Shown: positions 54,449-62,798, counted from the first letter of the stretch. The stretch: 64,000 nucleotides of DNA from Pseudanabaena sp. SR411 (GCF_002251945.1 NZ_NDHW01000087.1:1-64000); one strand, 5' to 3'. The notes: generated by a model not told the origin, from the letters alone. Program-made: numbers and translations.

Positions 54449-54814
54449 ATGTCAATTATTCTCACCGAAAAAGCGGAATTACGATTACGCACCTTCCTCA
54501 AAGGTTCAAGCGATCGCACTGCTGAAAAGGGTGTCCGTCTTGGGGTGAAGGATGGCGGTTGCAATGGCTATCAATACACCTTAGACATTACCAACAAGCA
54601 AAAGCCTGACGACATTGTGGAACAGCTAGGGAAGGTGCGCGTTTACATTGACCCTCAAAGCGCTCCATTACTCAATGGCGTTGTGGTCGATTACGTTGAC
54701 GGCTTGCTAGAGAGTGGCTTCAAGTTTGAGAATCCCAATGCGACGGGTTCCTGCGGCTGTGGTCAATCCTTCCAAGCTGGCGACTGTACCCCTGCGGCTG
54801 TACCTTGCAGCTAG
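54449..54814 (+). CDS. hesB: HesB/IscA-type Fe-S assembly protein
   Basis: An A-type carrier or scaffold of 121 residues. The three conserved cysteines are in KDGGCNGYQYT (first) and TGSCGCGQSF (pair), with the family segment VRVYIDPQSAPLLNGVVVDYVDGLLESGFKFENPNA before them. The tail carries two extra cysteines (GDCTPAAVPCS). It probably delivers clusters to nitrogenase components. A palindromic repeat follows. Confidence 0.94.
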   Translation: MSIILTEKAELRLRTFLKGSSDRTAEKGVRLGVKDGGCNGYQYTLDITNKQKPDDIVEQLGKVRVYIDPQSAPLLNGVVVDYVDGLLESGFKFENPNATGSCGCGQSFQAGDCTPAAVPCS

Positions 54815-54824
54815 CAATTCCCCC

Positions 54825-54891
54825 TGTAGGGGCAATCCCCCCGTGGTTGCCCAGATCCCTACGGGGTAGGCACGGGGGCGCTACCCCTACA
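54825..54891. repeat. TGTAGGGG inverted repeat
   Basis: TGTAGGGGCAATCCCCC and GGGCGCTACCCCTACA form an imperfect stem around CGTGGTTGCCC and GGGTAGGCACGG. This is a familiar cyanobacterial intergenic repeat. It lies between hesB and fdxH. Confidence 0.75.
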
Positions 54892-54930
54892 TAAATCTAA
54901 ATTATTGCAATTATTTCGGAGATTTTAAAT

Positions 54931-55230
54931 ATGGCTACATACAACGTGCGACTGTACAACAAGAAGAAACAGATCGACGAGACTATTTCTGTAGATGAGG
55001 ACACAACTATTCTGCAAGCCGCAGAGGATGCAGGGATAGAACTACCATCTTCTTGTAATGCAGGATCTTGTTCTAGTTGTGTCGGCAAAGTAGAACAAGG
55101 CACGATCAACCAAGAAGATCAAAACTTTCTGGATGATGAACAGATCGAGAAAGGGTTTGCCCTCCTTTGTGTCTCTTATCCCCGTTCTGACTGTACGATT
55201 CGCACACACCAAGAACCATATCTTGTTTAG
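54931..55230 (+). CDS. fdxH: FdxH [2Fe-2S] ferredoxin
   Basis: A plant-type ferredoxin that donates electrons to NifH. The 99 residues carry the ligands C42, C47, C50 ([11 protein letters not shown]) and C80 (LLCVSYP). The short acidic C-terminus and [27 protein letters not shown] match the nif-associated FdxH class rather than photosynthetic PetF. Start ATG 54931 follows a GGAG site. Confidence 0.93.
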   Translation: MATYNVRLYNKKKQIDETISVDEDTTILQAAEDAGIELPSSCNAGSCSSCVGKVEQGTINQEDQNFLDDEQIEKGFALLCVSYPRSDCTIRTHQEPYLV

Positions 55231-55261
55231 AAATTATTTAGAATTTGGAGTGAATTTAATC

Positions 55262-55564
55262 ATGGCAACTCTAACTGGTTTAACCTTTGGCGGCAAAGAA
55301 TGGCTACCGAAATTTGTTCAACAGATTGATCTCCATAAGTGTATTGGCTGCGCTCGATGCTTCAAAGCCTGTGGACGTGGAGTTCTCGGTCTTAAGGGCG
55401 TGAATGACGAGGGAGAATTTGTGGATGATGAAGAAGAGGATGAAATCGAGAAGAAAGTGATGACGATCGCTAATGCCGCTAACTGCATTGGCTGTGAAGC
55501 TTGTTCGCGAGTTTGTCCAAAGAACTGCTATACCCACGCACCTTTAGCCTTAGCGATCGCCTAG
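55262..55564 (+). CDS. fdxB: FdxB, 2[4Fe-4S] ferredoxin III
   Basis: A 100-residue nif-specific bacterial-type ferredoxin. From ATG 55262 it begins [19 protein letters not shown], typical of the ferredoxin III family. The cluster motifs [14 protein letters not shown] and [15 protein letters not shown] are complete. The acidic insert between them ([11 protein letters not shown]) is usual for this group. The earlier in-frame start overlaps fdxH and is excluded. It contrasts with the degenerate ferredoxin-like genes at 44509-45028. Confidence 0.93.
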   Translation: MATLTGLTFGGKEWLPKFVQQIDLHKCIGCARCFKACGRGVLGLKGVNDEGEFVDDEEEDEIEKKVMTIANAANCIGCEACSRVCPKNCYTHAPLALAIA

Positions 55565-55572
55565 AGGTTCCT

Positions 55573-56217
55573 ATGATTAGTCTTTCTTTCCACCGCATGA
55601 ATAGCAAAGATTGGATTGTCACCGATGACGGACATTGCGAATCTCGACCTGCCTCTAGAGAGTGGGACTTGATTAGGGACAAGTATTATTTCCATGAGTT
55701 CCTAACCGAGATTATCAATTTGCTGCGGGATATTCCCAATGAGGAAGACGAATGGAACTATTTACCGCAAATTCGGATGCGTGTTAGGCAGTTGGCGATC
55801 AATTCCTATTGGTTACACACTCAATATCCAGAACCTTCTCCAAAAACTGGTATGGCGACGCGGACTCTATACAATGAGATCGGTTATCCCCTCACGGTAC
55901 AGACCGCAACCTTTGCTCCCAATGTGTCCTCAAACATCCACAATCACGGTACATGGGGAGTAGTGGCAGTTCTCAAGGGACAGGAGAAGCACACTTTCTG
56001 GAAGCGCGTTAACGATCCGCAGTTTCCCAACAAAATTGAGATGGTAGGCGAGAAGATTCTCAAGGCGGGAGAAATCATTAGTTTTACTCCCCATGCGATT
56101 CATCAAGTCACGGCTATTGGCAATGAGCCTGCCTTTAGCTTCACCATGTATGGTGATACTCAACCGCGATCGCGCTTCATTTTTGATACGACAAAGCACA
56201 ATGCAAAACCATTTTAG
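55573..56217 (+). CDS. Cysteine-dioxygenase-like cupin
   Basis: A 214-residue cupin starting 8 bp after fdxB. The metal motif SNIHNHGTWGVVAVLKGQEKHTFW gives two His and a Glu-like position, with the third His in FTPHAIHQV. This places it near the PCO/CDO-type thiol dioxygenase superfamily. Genes of this kind recur in cyanobacterial nif clusters; substrate and role are not known. It may act in cysteine or thiol handling. The stop codon lies inside a palindrome. Confidence 0.8.
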   Translation: MISLSFHRMNSKDWIVTDDGHCESRPASREWDLIRDKYYFHEFLTEIINLLRDIPNEEDEWNYLPQIRMRVRQLAINSYWLHTQYPEPSPKTGMATRTLYNEIGYPLTVQTATFAPNVSSNIHNHGTWGVVAVLKGQEKHTFWKRVNDPQFPNKIEMVGEKILKAGEIISFTPHAIHQVTAIGNEPAFSFTMYGDTQPRSRFIFDTTKHNAKPF

Positions 56218-56248
56218 GAGATACAGCGCAAAGCGCTGTATCTCCTAA
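56214..56248. terminator. Palindrome at the cupin stop codon
   Basis: TTAGGAGATACAGCGC-AAA-GCGCTGTATCTCCTAA is perfect over 35 bp and includes the TAG stop (56215-56217). It lies 12 bp before the next start and could attenuate downstream nif expression. Confidence 0.75.
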
Positions 56249-56259
56249 TTGAGAAAACT

Positions 56260-56676
56260 ATGGCAATCATCATTTTTTATGAGAAACCAGGTTGCGTCAA
56301 CAATACCAAGCAGAAGGCAATTCTCCAATCTGCGGGTCATGCTGTTAAGGCAAGAAATCTATTGACGCAATCTTGGAGTCCCGAAACTTTATACCAATTT
56401 CTTAAGGAGCGACCTCTATGGGAATGGTTTAATCGCACGGCTCCACAAATCAGGGAAGGAGAAATTGTACCTGAGAAGCTCGATGAGCAGACCGCTTTAG
56501 AGCTAATGGTCAAATACCCGATTCTGATTCGCCGACCGTTAATTCAAATTGGCGATCGCTGTACCGTCGGATTTGATTTAGTCAAGCTCAATGCGTGGCT
56601 AAATCTCAAGAATGCTGGAGAAGAAGCTAAAAGTTTAGATTTGGGAACTTGTCCACGCACAGTTAGGAATCGGTGA
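56260..56676 (+). CDS. Nitrogenase-associated ArsC/Spx-like protein
   Basis: A 138-residue thioredoxin-fold protein of the nitrogenase-associated ArsC-like family: IIFYEKPGCVNNTKQKAILQSAGHAV at the N-terminus carries a single active-site-like cysteine (C12), and PILIRRPLIQIGDRCTVGFD is the family's RRPL motif. It is not a true arsenate reductase in context, but probably a redox or metal-handling helper for nitrogenase. Nine codons after PRTVRNR the next gene's RBS begins. Confidence 0.9.
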   Translation: MAIIIFYEKPGCVNNTKQKAILQSAGHAVKARNLLTQSWSPETLYQFLKERPLWEWFNRTAPQIREGEIVPEKLDEQTALELMVKYPILIRRPLIQIGDRCTVGFDLVKLNAWLNLKNAGEEAKSLDLGTCPRTVRNR

Positions 56677-56710
56677 TTGGTAATTGGTGATTGATGAGAT
56701 CGAGGTGGAA

Positions 56711-57046
56711 ATGTCAGGTAACAATAGAGCAATAGAAATTCAAAGCTTAACTGGATTAAATGCGGGACATTTTGCGGATTTAATTCGCCTCACCCAATTA
56801 ATCTTTGATCCGACTGGAGGATTGCCACACAAAACCGTAGATGTGGATTGGAAAATGCTTGGTATTCCGAAAGGGGTTGTCAATAATCTCAGGATGCTGG
56901 GCAAGAAATATCAATATGCTTCTCCCTACATTCCCATTGATGTGATTTGGGAGCAGTTAACGCCAGAATCTCGTAATTGGATGATGGAAAACAAACGCAA
57001 TCTCTGGAAACTAGAAGAATATTTTCCCGCTAGGGATGAGGATTAA
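56711..57046 (+). CDS. Unknown nif-cluster protein
   Basis: A 111-residue soluble protein from ATG 56711 (RBS AGGTGG). It contains ALTGL-type helical regions: LTGLNAGHFADLIRLTQLIFDPTG, WKMLGIPKGVVNNLRMLGKKYQYASPYIP, and LTPESRNWMMENKRNLWKLEEYFP. There are no cysteines. I recognise no named family. The stop codon touches the next ATG (TAAATG), so the two are probably coexpressed as a pair. The position after the ArsC-like gene suggests a nitrogenase-linked role. Confidence 0.65.
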   Translation: MSGNNRAIEIQSLTGLNAGHFADLIRLTQLIFDPTGGLPHKTVDVDWKMLGIPKGVVNNLRMLGKKYQYASPYIPIDVIWEQLTPESRNWMMENKRNLWKLEEYFPARDED

Positions 57047-57304
57047 ATGACTACAACAGAACTAACAAAAGAACAATCAGATCGCCAAAACCTATACGCA
57101 GCTTTGATTGATAAGTTGTTTCAATGTCCCAGTGGCGGCGAACCCGAAGTTCTCGATCTCCATAGCGATTTGCTTGATGAAGGGCTAGTCAAAATGATGG
57201 TTCAGGTGGCAACTTACTACGCTCACCATGACAATCAAGATGCGGCAAAATTTTTAATCCATGTTGCAAGGGAGTTAGCAAAGCAATTGCAAATTACGAA
57301 TTGA
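57047..57304 (+). CDS. Unknown small helical protein of the nif cluster
   Basis: An 85-residue, alpha-helical, acidic protein with LYAALIDKLFQCPSGGEPEVLDLHSDLLDEGLVKMMVQVATYYAHHDNQDAAKFLIHVARELAKQL. The C-terminal half has a TPR-like helix pair. It is coupled to the upstream gene (TAAATG). It has no known family and is a candidate small accessory nitrogenase protein. Confidence 0.65.
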   Translation: MTTTELTKEQSDRQNLYAALIDKLFQCPSGGEPEVLDLHSDLLDEGLVKMMVQVATYYAHHDNQDAAKFLIHVARELAKQLQITN

Positions 57305-57400
57305 GAATTACAAATTACGAATTACGAATTGTAGGCTCTAATATCTGATTTGAAATTTATGATTTCTAGTTTCTAATTCGTAATTTGCAATTCATAATTA
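57305..57400. repeat. AATTACGAATTACGAATT low-complexity repeat
   Basis: Tandem AATTACGAATT units on one side and AATTCGTAATTTGCAATTC on the other. The same unit occurs at 61629-61653 inside the modBC coding sequence. Confidence 0.7.
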
Positions 57401-57415
57401 TATTTATAATTAACT

Positions 57416-57442
57416 AAACAAGGAGCTTAAGCCCCCTTGTTT
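57416..57442. terminator. Hairpin AAACAAGG/CCTTGTTT
   Basis: An 8-bp stem with an internal GCTTAAGC palindrome about 110 bp past the last unknown nif gene. It probably ends the rightward nif operon. The rest of 57443-57583 is AT-rich promoter-like DNA. Confidence 0.6.
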
Positions 57443-57583
57443 GCGCTGGATTTTCAAGGCTTTTTGATACTTATATTTATTGCTATTTTTAATACAGAAT
57501 ATAGTTAAGAAATGTAGTAGAAAATGCAAAATTTACTTCAGAAGAATTAAGCTAAATGATGTCGTTAATAAAGGTCGGCTTTT

Positions 57584-58225
57584 ATGTTAAAAGCATCTGA
57601 TATCATGACTCAAGAGGTCGTCCTCGTGCATGGTTCTGCAACCGTTGCTGAGGCGATCAAGTTGATGAGACTGAAGGGAGTTCGTACATTGATTGTAGAC
57701 ATCCGTTCTACTGAGGATGCCTATGGAATTGTCACACAAACTGATATCGTTTATAAGGTGGTTGCCTATGGGAAAGATCCAGCCGCCATGCGGGTTTACG
57801 AGATCATGACTAAGCCCTGTATTTCCGTCAATCCTGATCTAGGGGTGGAGTATGTTGCGCGTTTGTTCGCTAATACTGGTATCCGTATTGCGCCTGTAAT
57901 TCGAGAAGGTGTGCTGGGCACAATTTCTCTAACCGATATCCTGAATAAGGGAGACTTCCTAGAGAAGCCCAAAGTGATCGTGGCTCGCAAAGAATTGTCC
58001 CGTGCGATCGAGGAAGCGAAATCCATTTGTGCTGGTCCTGGAATTATATCGAAAGAATGTGCGGCGGCTTGGTCTTTGGTCGAAGATATTGAGGCTGAAA
58101 TGATTTACCAAAGTGGTGCTGATGTCCCTGACAAAACCGCATTTCAGATCTACTGTGACGAACATCCTAAAATTTTCCAAGTTCTCGGCACTGGACAGCT
58201 AGTTAGTAACGGAGCTGCGCGTTAA
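57584..58225 (+). CDS. CBS-CP12 fusion protein
   Basis: A 213-residue protein. Two CBS motifs bind adenine nucleotides (about 5-60 ASDIMTQEVVLVHGSATVAEAIKLM, and 70-125 VYEIMTKPCISVNPDLGVEYVARLF). A CP12-like tail occupies 143-205 (IEEAKSICAGPGIISKECAAAWSLVEDIEAE, YCDEHPK). CP12 binds GAPDH and PRK in the Calvin cycle under oxidising conditions. C149, C159 and C191 are present, but the last cysteine of the C-terminal pair is missing. It probably senses adenylate charge and tunes carbon flow. Confidence 0.85.
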   Translation: MLKASDIMTQEVVLVHGSATVAEAIKLMRLKGVRTLIVDIRSTEDAYGIVTQTDIVYKVVAYGKDPAAMRVYEIMTKPCISVNPDLGVEYVARLFANTGIRIAPVIREGVLGTISLTDILNKGDFLEKPKVIVARKELSRAIEEAKSICAGPGIISKECAAAWSLVEDIEAEMIYQSGADVPDKTAFQIYCDEHPKIFQVLGTGQLVSNGAAR

Positions 58226-58289
58226 TCTAGATGACTTTGTAGACTAGGTTAGGGAGAGCTAAACATCTAATCGAATAGCTCTCTCTATT

Positions 58290-58685
58290 TTAAGACTGTT
58301 TACGGTCAAGTAAAAAAGGCATCAGTGCAAACAGAATGAGCATCGCATAATAAACTGTGCCAGAGACAGGATCATGATTTAGCAGTACTTCAGAAATGGA
58401 TACTCCTTGTAGAATAACACCAAGGGCTATTTCTGCACCTAGCAAGAAGCTCAGGGCAAGGAATCCAGTTTTCAATCTTGTGGAAATATTGTCTGTGTCA
58501 GCGAAATGTTGATTTATCCATCGGGCTGATAGAAGAATCGCCGCAAACATAGGTAACATCTCTATTAATTCGGCAGTTCTCACACCTATTTTAGGAACAA
58601 TCCAAAGTACGCGGATTGTTCCTAAAATAAATCCTGTGCCGAAGACTAAGGCGAAGTAGGCTATTGCTGGCTTTAAGGTATTCAT
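58290..58685 (-). CDS. Small four-helix membrane protein of unknown function
   Basis: A 131-residue polytopic membrane protein with four hydrophobic helices (about 6-25, 38-56, 73-95, 108-126 from ATG 58685). No catalytic motif or named family is recognised. It is convergent with the CBS-CP12 gene and divergent from the methyltransferase. An alternative start four codons upstream exists. Confidence 0.65.
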   Translation of the reverse strand: MNTLKPAIAYFALVFGTGFILGTIRVLWIVPKIGVRTAELIEMLPMFAAILLSARWINQHFADTDNISTRLKTGFLALSFLLGAEIALGVILQGVSISEVLLNHDPVSGTVYYAMLILFALMPFLLDRKQS

Positions 58686-58727
58686 ATTCAGAAACAAGTA
58701 ACGTAGTTATTAGCATAGGATAAATCA

Positions 58728-59357
58728 ATGATTGATTCTTCTGAAAAAAGTACAGTTGACCGTGATTGGTCGGCATATTACCAAGCTGTAGCAGGTCGTC
58801 CACCTCGCGATACTTTACTAAAAGCGCTAGATCTCTTTGATCTAGAGAAATTGACCAAATCACCCAGATTTGCGGTTGATCTTGGTTGTGGCGATGGGCG
58901 CGATACGGTGGAACTGCTCAAGCGCGGATGGCAAGTATTGGCGATTGATGGAAATGAAGAGGCGATCTCTAAACTATACGATCGCAAAGATATAGATTCG
59001 ACATGGTTAGAAACTCAGGTCAGGCGCTTTGAGGGGCTTACTCTACCAAATTCCATAGATTTAATTAATTCTAGCTTCGCATTACCTTTTTGCCGTCCTG
59101 AAGATTTTCCCAACCTATGGAGCAAAATCATTGCATCATTGCGAAGTGGTGGCAGATTTTGCGGTCAATTATTTGGTGATCGCGACACTTGGGCGACAAC
59201 TTATCCCAATATGACCCATTATTCCAAGGAAAAAGTTGAGAAGTTGCTTCGGTCTTTTAAGGTGGAATATTTTGAAGAAGAAGAACATCATGGCGAAACT
59301 GCTATTGGTGAACAGAAATACTGGCATATTTTCCATATCGTAGCTAGTAAGAGATGA
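58728..59357 (+). CDS. Class I SAM-dependent methyltransferase (TehB-like)
   Basis: A 209-residue methyltransferase with motif I AVDLGCGDGRDTVELLKRGW, then VLAIDGNEEAI (acidic end of strand 2), and LINSSFALPFCRPEDF. The overall pattern resembles TehB/thiopurine-type enzymes of tellurite or selenium metabolism. The substrate is unknown. There is a 79-bp gap to the molbindin genes. Confidence 0.85.
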   Translation: MIDSSEKSTVDRDWSAYYQAVAGRPPRDTLLKALDLFDLEKLTKSPRFAVDLGCGDGRDTVELLKRGWQVLAIDGNEEAISKLYDRKDIDSTWLETQVRRFEGLTLPNSIDLINSSFALPFCRPEDFPNLWSKIIASLRSGGRFCGQLFGDRDTWATTYPNMTHYSKEKVEKLLRSFKVEYFEEEEHHGETAIGEQKYWHIFHIVASKR

Positions 59358-59436
59358 AATTCCCTATTGTTACCAAACAGAAATATAATTTGTTCGATAC
59401 AAATATATTGAGTTGGTAATACTCACTCCAAAGAAC

Positions 59437-59646
59437 ATGAAAATTAGCGCTCGTAATTCTTTAAAGGGTGTAGTGAAAAAGATCAAAATTGGTCATATTA
59501 GTGCCGAAATATCGGTGGAAATTGTTGCTGGGATTATTATCACCGCAGTGATCAAAAAGTCTTCAGCCAAGCATCTGGAATTGGAGGTAGGGAAAGAAGC
59601 TTATGTTGTAATTAAGTCATCGGATGTGATGGTGGCGATCGATTAA
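59437..59646 (+). CDS. Molbindin (single Mop domain), copy 1
   Basis: A 69-residue molybdate-binding protein. MKISARNSLKGVVKKIKIG carries the SARN motif, and AYVVIKSSDVMVAID completes the Mop (OB-like) domain. Mop-only proteins form hexamers that store molybdate. The earlier in-frame start at 59413 is non-conserved. It diverges notably from copy 2. Confidence 0.9.
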   Translation: MKISARNSLKGVVKKIKIGHISAEISVEIVAGIIITAVIKKSSAKHLELEVGKEAYVVIKSSDVMVAID

Positions 59647-59746
59647 CAGGTCGGAGATTACCAAATAGAAAATATGTAGTTACGCATATAGCTATATACC
59701 TATGTACATAGTTATATAATTATTTTTCAACATGTAAAAAACAATT

Positions 59747-59956
59747 ATGAAAGTTAGCGCTCGCAATTCTCTTAAAGGCATCGTGAAGAAAATCACAGTC
59801 GGTACAGTCAATGCTGAAGTCTCGCTTGAGATTTCTTCTGGCGTAGAAATCACCTCCATTATCACCAAGTCTTCTGCTGAAGCTCTTGGATTGAAAGAAG
59901 GTAGTGAAGCCTATGCTGTGATTAAGGCTTCAGATGTGATTTTAGCGATCGATTAG
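59747..59956 (+). CDS. Molbindin (single Mop domain), copy 2
   Basis: A 69-residue Mop protein (MKVSARNSLKGIVKKITVG...AYAVIKASDVILAID) about 100 bp after copy 1. It is closer to the classical sequence. The tandem pair next to modA/modBC suggests molybdate storage for nitrogenase. Confidence 0.92.
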   Translation: MKVSARNSLKGIVKKITVGTVNAEVSLEISSGVEITSIITKSSAEALGLKEGSEAYAVIKASDVILAID

Positions 59957-59993
59957 TAACTGATTTATCTCTAGGATAGATAAGTTGTAGTTG

Positions 59994-60069
59994 TAGGATG
60001 TGTTAGCGATCGCGTAATGCATCATTTGTATTTATTGAGTACCTTACGCTGACGCTAACACACCCTACA
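59994..60069. repeat. Inverted repeat, TGTAGGATG ends
   Basis: TTGTAGGATGTGTTAGCG and CGCTAACACACCCTACAA flank an AT-rich centre. Same family as 18476-18541. Confidence 0.75.
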
Positions 60070-60101
60070 AGAGCTAAAAAATATTTCTATGAGAGTTTCC
60101 A

Positions 60102-60938
60102 ATGAACAAAAAAAGGGTCATCACTTTCCTCTCTCTGATCGTTGTTACCCTATTCACGATCGCAGGATGTAGTTTCTTATCACCAACAATCGAACAGACA
60201 AGTAAACCTGTAGCCAGTCAATCAGCAGTTCCTCCAGTCAAACAAGAGAACATCCAATTAACGGTTTCGGCAGCAGCTAGTCTCAAAGAAGCATTGGGCG
60301 AAATTACACCTTTATATAGCAAGGCTAAATCTAATGTTGCCACTCGCAATAATTTTGGCAGTTCAGGCGACTTACAACAACAAATCGTAAATGGTGCTCC
60401 CGTAGATGTCTTTATTTCTGCGGCATCTAAACAAATGGATGAATTACAGAAAAAAGACTTAATCGTTGCTGATACCCGCCGCGATTTATTAAGTAATCGC
60501 TTGGTATTAATTGTACCAGCGGATAAGAGTGATGCTAGTGATTTGAAAGACTTAACCAATGCTAATATCGAACGAATTGCGATCGGCGATCCCCGTAGTG
60601 TTCCCGCAGGTCAATATGCCGAACAAGCTCTGACTAAATTGGGTTTATTACAAGAAGTCCAATCAAAATTTGTCTTAGGAAATAATGTGCGTCAAGTGCT
60701 GCAATTTGTCGAGTCTGGCAATGCTCAAGCAGGAATTGTCTACGCAACCGATGCGAAAACTTCCACTAAAGTTAAGGTAGTACAAATCATTGATGCTAAA
60801 CTTCACAAACCGATCGTCTATCCGATCGCTGTTTTGCAAAAAAGCTCCAATCAAGAAAGCGCCAAATCCTATCTAGAGTATCTATCCAGCGAACCAGCCA
60901 AGACTATTTTTGAGAAATATGGATTTAGCAGCCTTTGA
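60102..60938 (+). CDS. modA: Periplasmic molybdate-binding lipoprotein ModA
   Basis: A 278-residue receptor. The signal peptide ends in lipobox TIAGC, so it is a lipoprotein. The mature part has LTVSAAASLKEALGEI, ATRNNFGSSGDLQQQIVNGAPVDVFISAASKQMDEL and GNNVRQVLQFVESGNAQAGIVYATDA, the ModA oxyanion pocket. It overlaps modBC by 20 bp. It captures molybdate for the downstream transporter. Confidence 0.95.
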   Translation: MNKKRVITFLSLIVVTLFTIAGCSFLSPTIEQTSKPVASQSAVPPVKQENIQLTVSAAASLKEALGEITPLYSKAKSNVATRNNFGSSGDLQQQIVNGAPVDVFISAASKQMDELQKKDLIVADTRRDLLSNRLVLIVPADKSDASDLKDLTNANIERIAIGDPRSVPAGQYAEQALTKLGLLQEVQSKFVLGNNVRQVLQFVESGNAQAGIVYATDAKTSTKVKVVQIIDAKLHKPIVYPIAVLQKSSNQESAKSYLEYLSSEPAKTIFEKYGFSSL

Positions 60939-62733
60939 TTTCTCTCCATTTTGGATATCCCTAAAGGTGGCAATTACTGCCATCTTTTTTACGTTCTTTT
61001 TAGGAATTGCGGCAGCTTATAGTCTCCTTGAATATCGTGGTAAATGGAAATCAGTACTTGATAGCATTTTTCTTGCGCCATTGGTGTTACCACCCACCGT
61101 CGTTGGCTTTCTCTTACTCCAACTATTTGGACAATATGGCTGGCTAGGCAAATTTCTGCAACTCTTTCGTTTTAATATCATTTTCACTTGGTATGCAGGG
61201 GTAGTCGCGGCAGTCGTAGTCACCTTTCCACTCATGTATAAAACTGCTCAAGGGGCGTTTGAGCAAGTAGATGAGAATTTACTCCGGGCAGCGAAAACCC
61301 TTGGCGCTTCTGAATTACGAGTCTTTTGGCAAATAGCCTTACCCCTCGCCTTTCCAGGAGTATTAGCAGGAGCAATGCTAGCCTTTGCTAGAGGCTTAGG
61401 CGAATTTGGCGCAACCCTGATGTTAGCGGGTAATATCCCTAAGCAAACAACCACTATTCCCCTCGCCATCTATGCGGCTGTCCAAGCAGGTGCAAATCAA
61501 GAAGCTTGGCTCTGGACAGCAATCATTCTATCGATGTCATTTTCAGCGATCGCCCTATCGCATTTATGGGCAAATCAGAGAGAAGGAAAAAAGGAAAAGG
61601 GAAAAAGGAAAAAGGAAAAATTTCAATCAAATTACGAATTACGAATTACGAATTATCAAGAGGGGTTGTTAATTGATATTGAGAAGCAATTACCTGAGTT
61701 TGATTTGCAAATTGCTTTGCACTGTGTTGATCGAGCAATCGGTATCTTGGGGGCATCGGGTACGGGGAAAAGTATGCTGCTCAAATGTATTGCGGGAATG
61801 GAAACTCCATCAAGTGGGCAAATTGTGATTAATGGCAAGGTATTATTTGATAGTGCTAATAATATCAATTTACCTAGTTGCGATCGCCACATTGGTTTTC
61901 TATTTCAAAATTACGCACTCTTTCCACACCTGACTGTTGCTCAAAATATTGCTTTTAGCTTAACCAAAAAATATTCGCGATCGCAGGTCAGAGAAAAAGT
62001 TGCCGAACAATTGCAAAGCATTGAACTACAAGGATTTGGCGATCGCTACCCGCATCAACTTTCAGGTGGTCAGCAGCAGCGCGTCGCCCTAGCTAGAGCT
62101 TTGGTCAGTCAACCCGATATTCTCCTGCTTGATGAACCATTTTCGGCACTCGATACGCATCTCCGTAGTCAAATGGAACGCGAACTAATTTCAGTTCTTA
62201 GTACCTATAAAGGAATTACTCTCTTTGTTACCCATAATATTGATGAGGCTTATCGCATTTGTCAAAACTTACTAATTTTGGATCGTGGTCAGGTGATGAG
62301 CTATGGTGAAAAATCAGCGGTTTTTGATCATCCCGCTAATGTTGAGACAGCAAGGCTTACGGGCTGTAAAAACTTTTCACGCATTGAGGCGATCGCCCCT
62401 GATCTCATCGAGGCGATTACTTGGAAATGCAAGTTACAAGTTAACTCTGCTAAATCAAACTTGCCAACTCATCTAGGAATTCGCGCTCACCATATTGCTT
62501 TCCTAGAGAATTTAGTCAAAAATGATTTACCAAATACAATGCCCTGTTGGTTAGTTCGTACTACGGAAACGCCGCACCGTATGACCTTATACATCAAGTT
62601 AAATACTCCACCTGACCATGATTGGGATTACCATCTGCAAGCAGAAGTATTTAAAGAGAAGTGGCTTATTATCAAGCAATATTCTCAACCATGGCAAGTT
62701 TATCTCGATCCTGATCAACTATTCTTGGTCTAA
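60919..62733 (+). CDS. modBC: ModBC fused molybdate permease-ATPase
   Basis: A 604-residue fusion. The ModB part (about 1-215) has six helices and the permease loop EQVDENLLRAAKTLGASELRVFWQIALPL. The ModC part (about 250-604) has Walker A GASGTGKS, signature LSGGQQQRVALARAL, Walker B ILLLDEPFSALD and a variable C-terminal regulatory region. The linker (about 221-245) is encoded by the GGAAAAAGG and AATTACG repeats found intergenically elsewhere, so the fusion runs through junk-like DNA. ModBC fusions are known in other cyanobacteria. The start overlaps modA. Confidence 0.92.
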   Translation: MDLAAFDFSPFWISLKVAITAIFFTFFLGIAAAYSLLEYRGKWKSVLDSIFLAPLVLPPTVVGFLLLQLFGQYGWLGKFLQLFRFNIIFTWYAGVVAAVVVTFPLMYKTAQGAFEQVDENLLRAAKTLGASELRVFWQIALPLAFPGVLAGAMLAFARGLGEFGATLMLAGNIPKQTTTIPLAIYAAVQAGANQEAWLWTAIILSMSFSAIALSHLWANQREGKKEKGKRKKEKFQSNYELRITNYQEGLLIDIEKQLPEFDLQIALHCVDRAIGILGASGTGKSMLLKCIAGMETPSSGQIVINGKVLFDSANNINLPSCDRHIGFLFQNYALFPHLTVAQNIAFSLTKKYSRSQVREKVAEQLQSIELQGFGDRYPHQLSGGQQQRVALARALVSQPDILLLDEPFSALDTHLRSQMERELISVLSTYKGITLFVTHNIDEAYRICQNLLILDRGQVMSYGEKSAVFDHPANVETARLTGCKNFSRIEAIAPDLIEAITWKCKLQVNSAKSNLPTHLGIRAHHIAFLENLVKNDLPNTMPCWLVRTTETPHRMTLYIKLNTPPDHDWDYHLQAEVFKEKWLIIKQYSQPWQVYLDPDQLFLV

Positions 62734-62790
62734 TATCAATTCACAAAAGTGTGACAACACTTTTGTGAATTGATATTAGACCAAGAATAG
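62719..62790. repeat. 72-bp perfect palindrome containing the modBC stop
   Basis: 34-bp arms around a GACA loop. The left arm starts within the last codons of modBC (CTATTCTTGGTCTAA, stop 62731-62733) and runs into the TTCACAAAAGTGT core. The right arm is its exact inverted copy. Confidence 0.85.
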
Positions 62791-62798
62791 GTTTTAAA

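Noticed and set aside
56260-56676. Arsenate reductase
   Set aside because: It lacks the second and third arsenate-reductase motifs and sits in the nif operon; it fits the nitrogenase-associated family.
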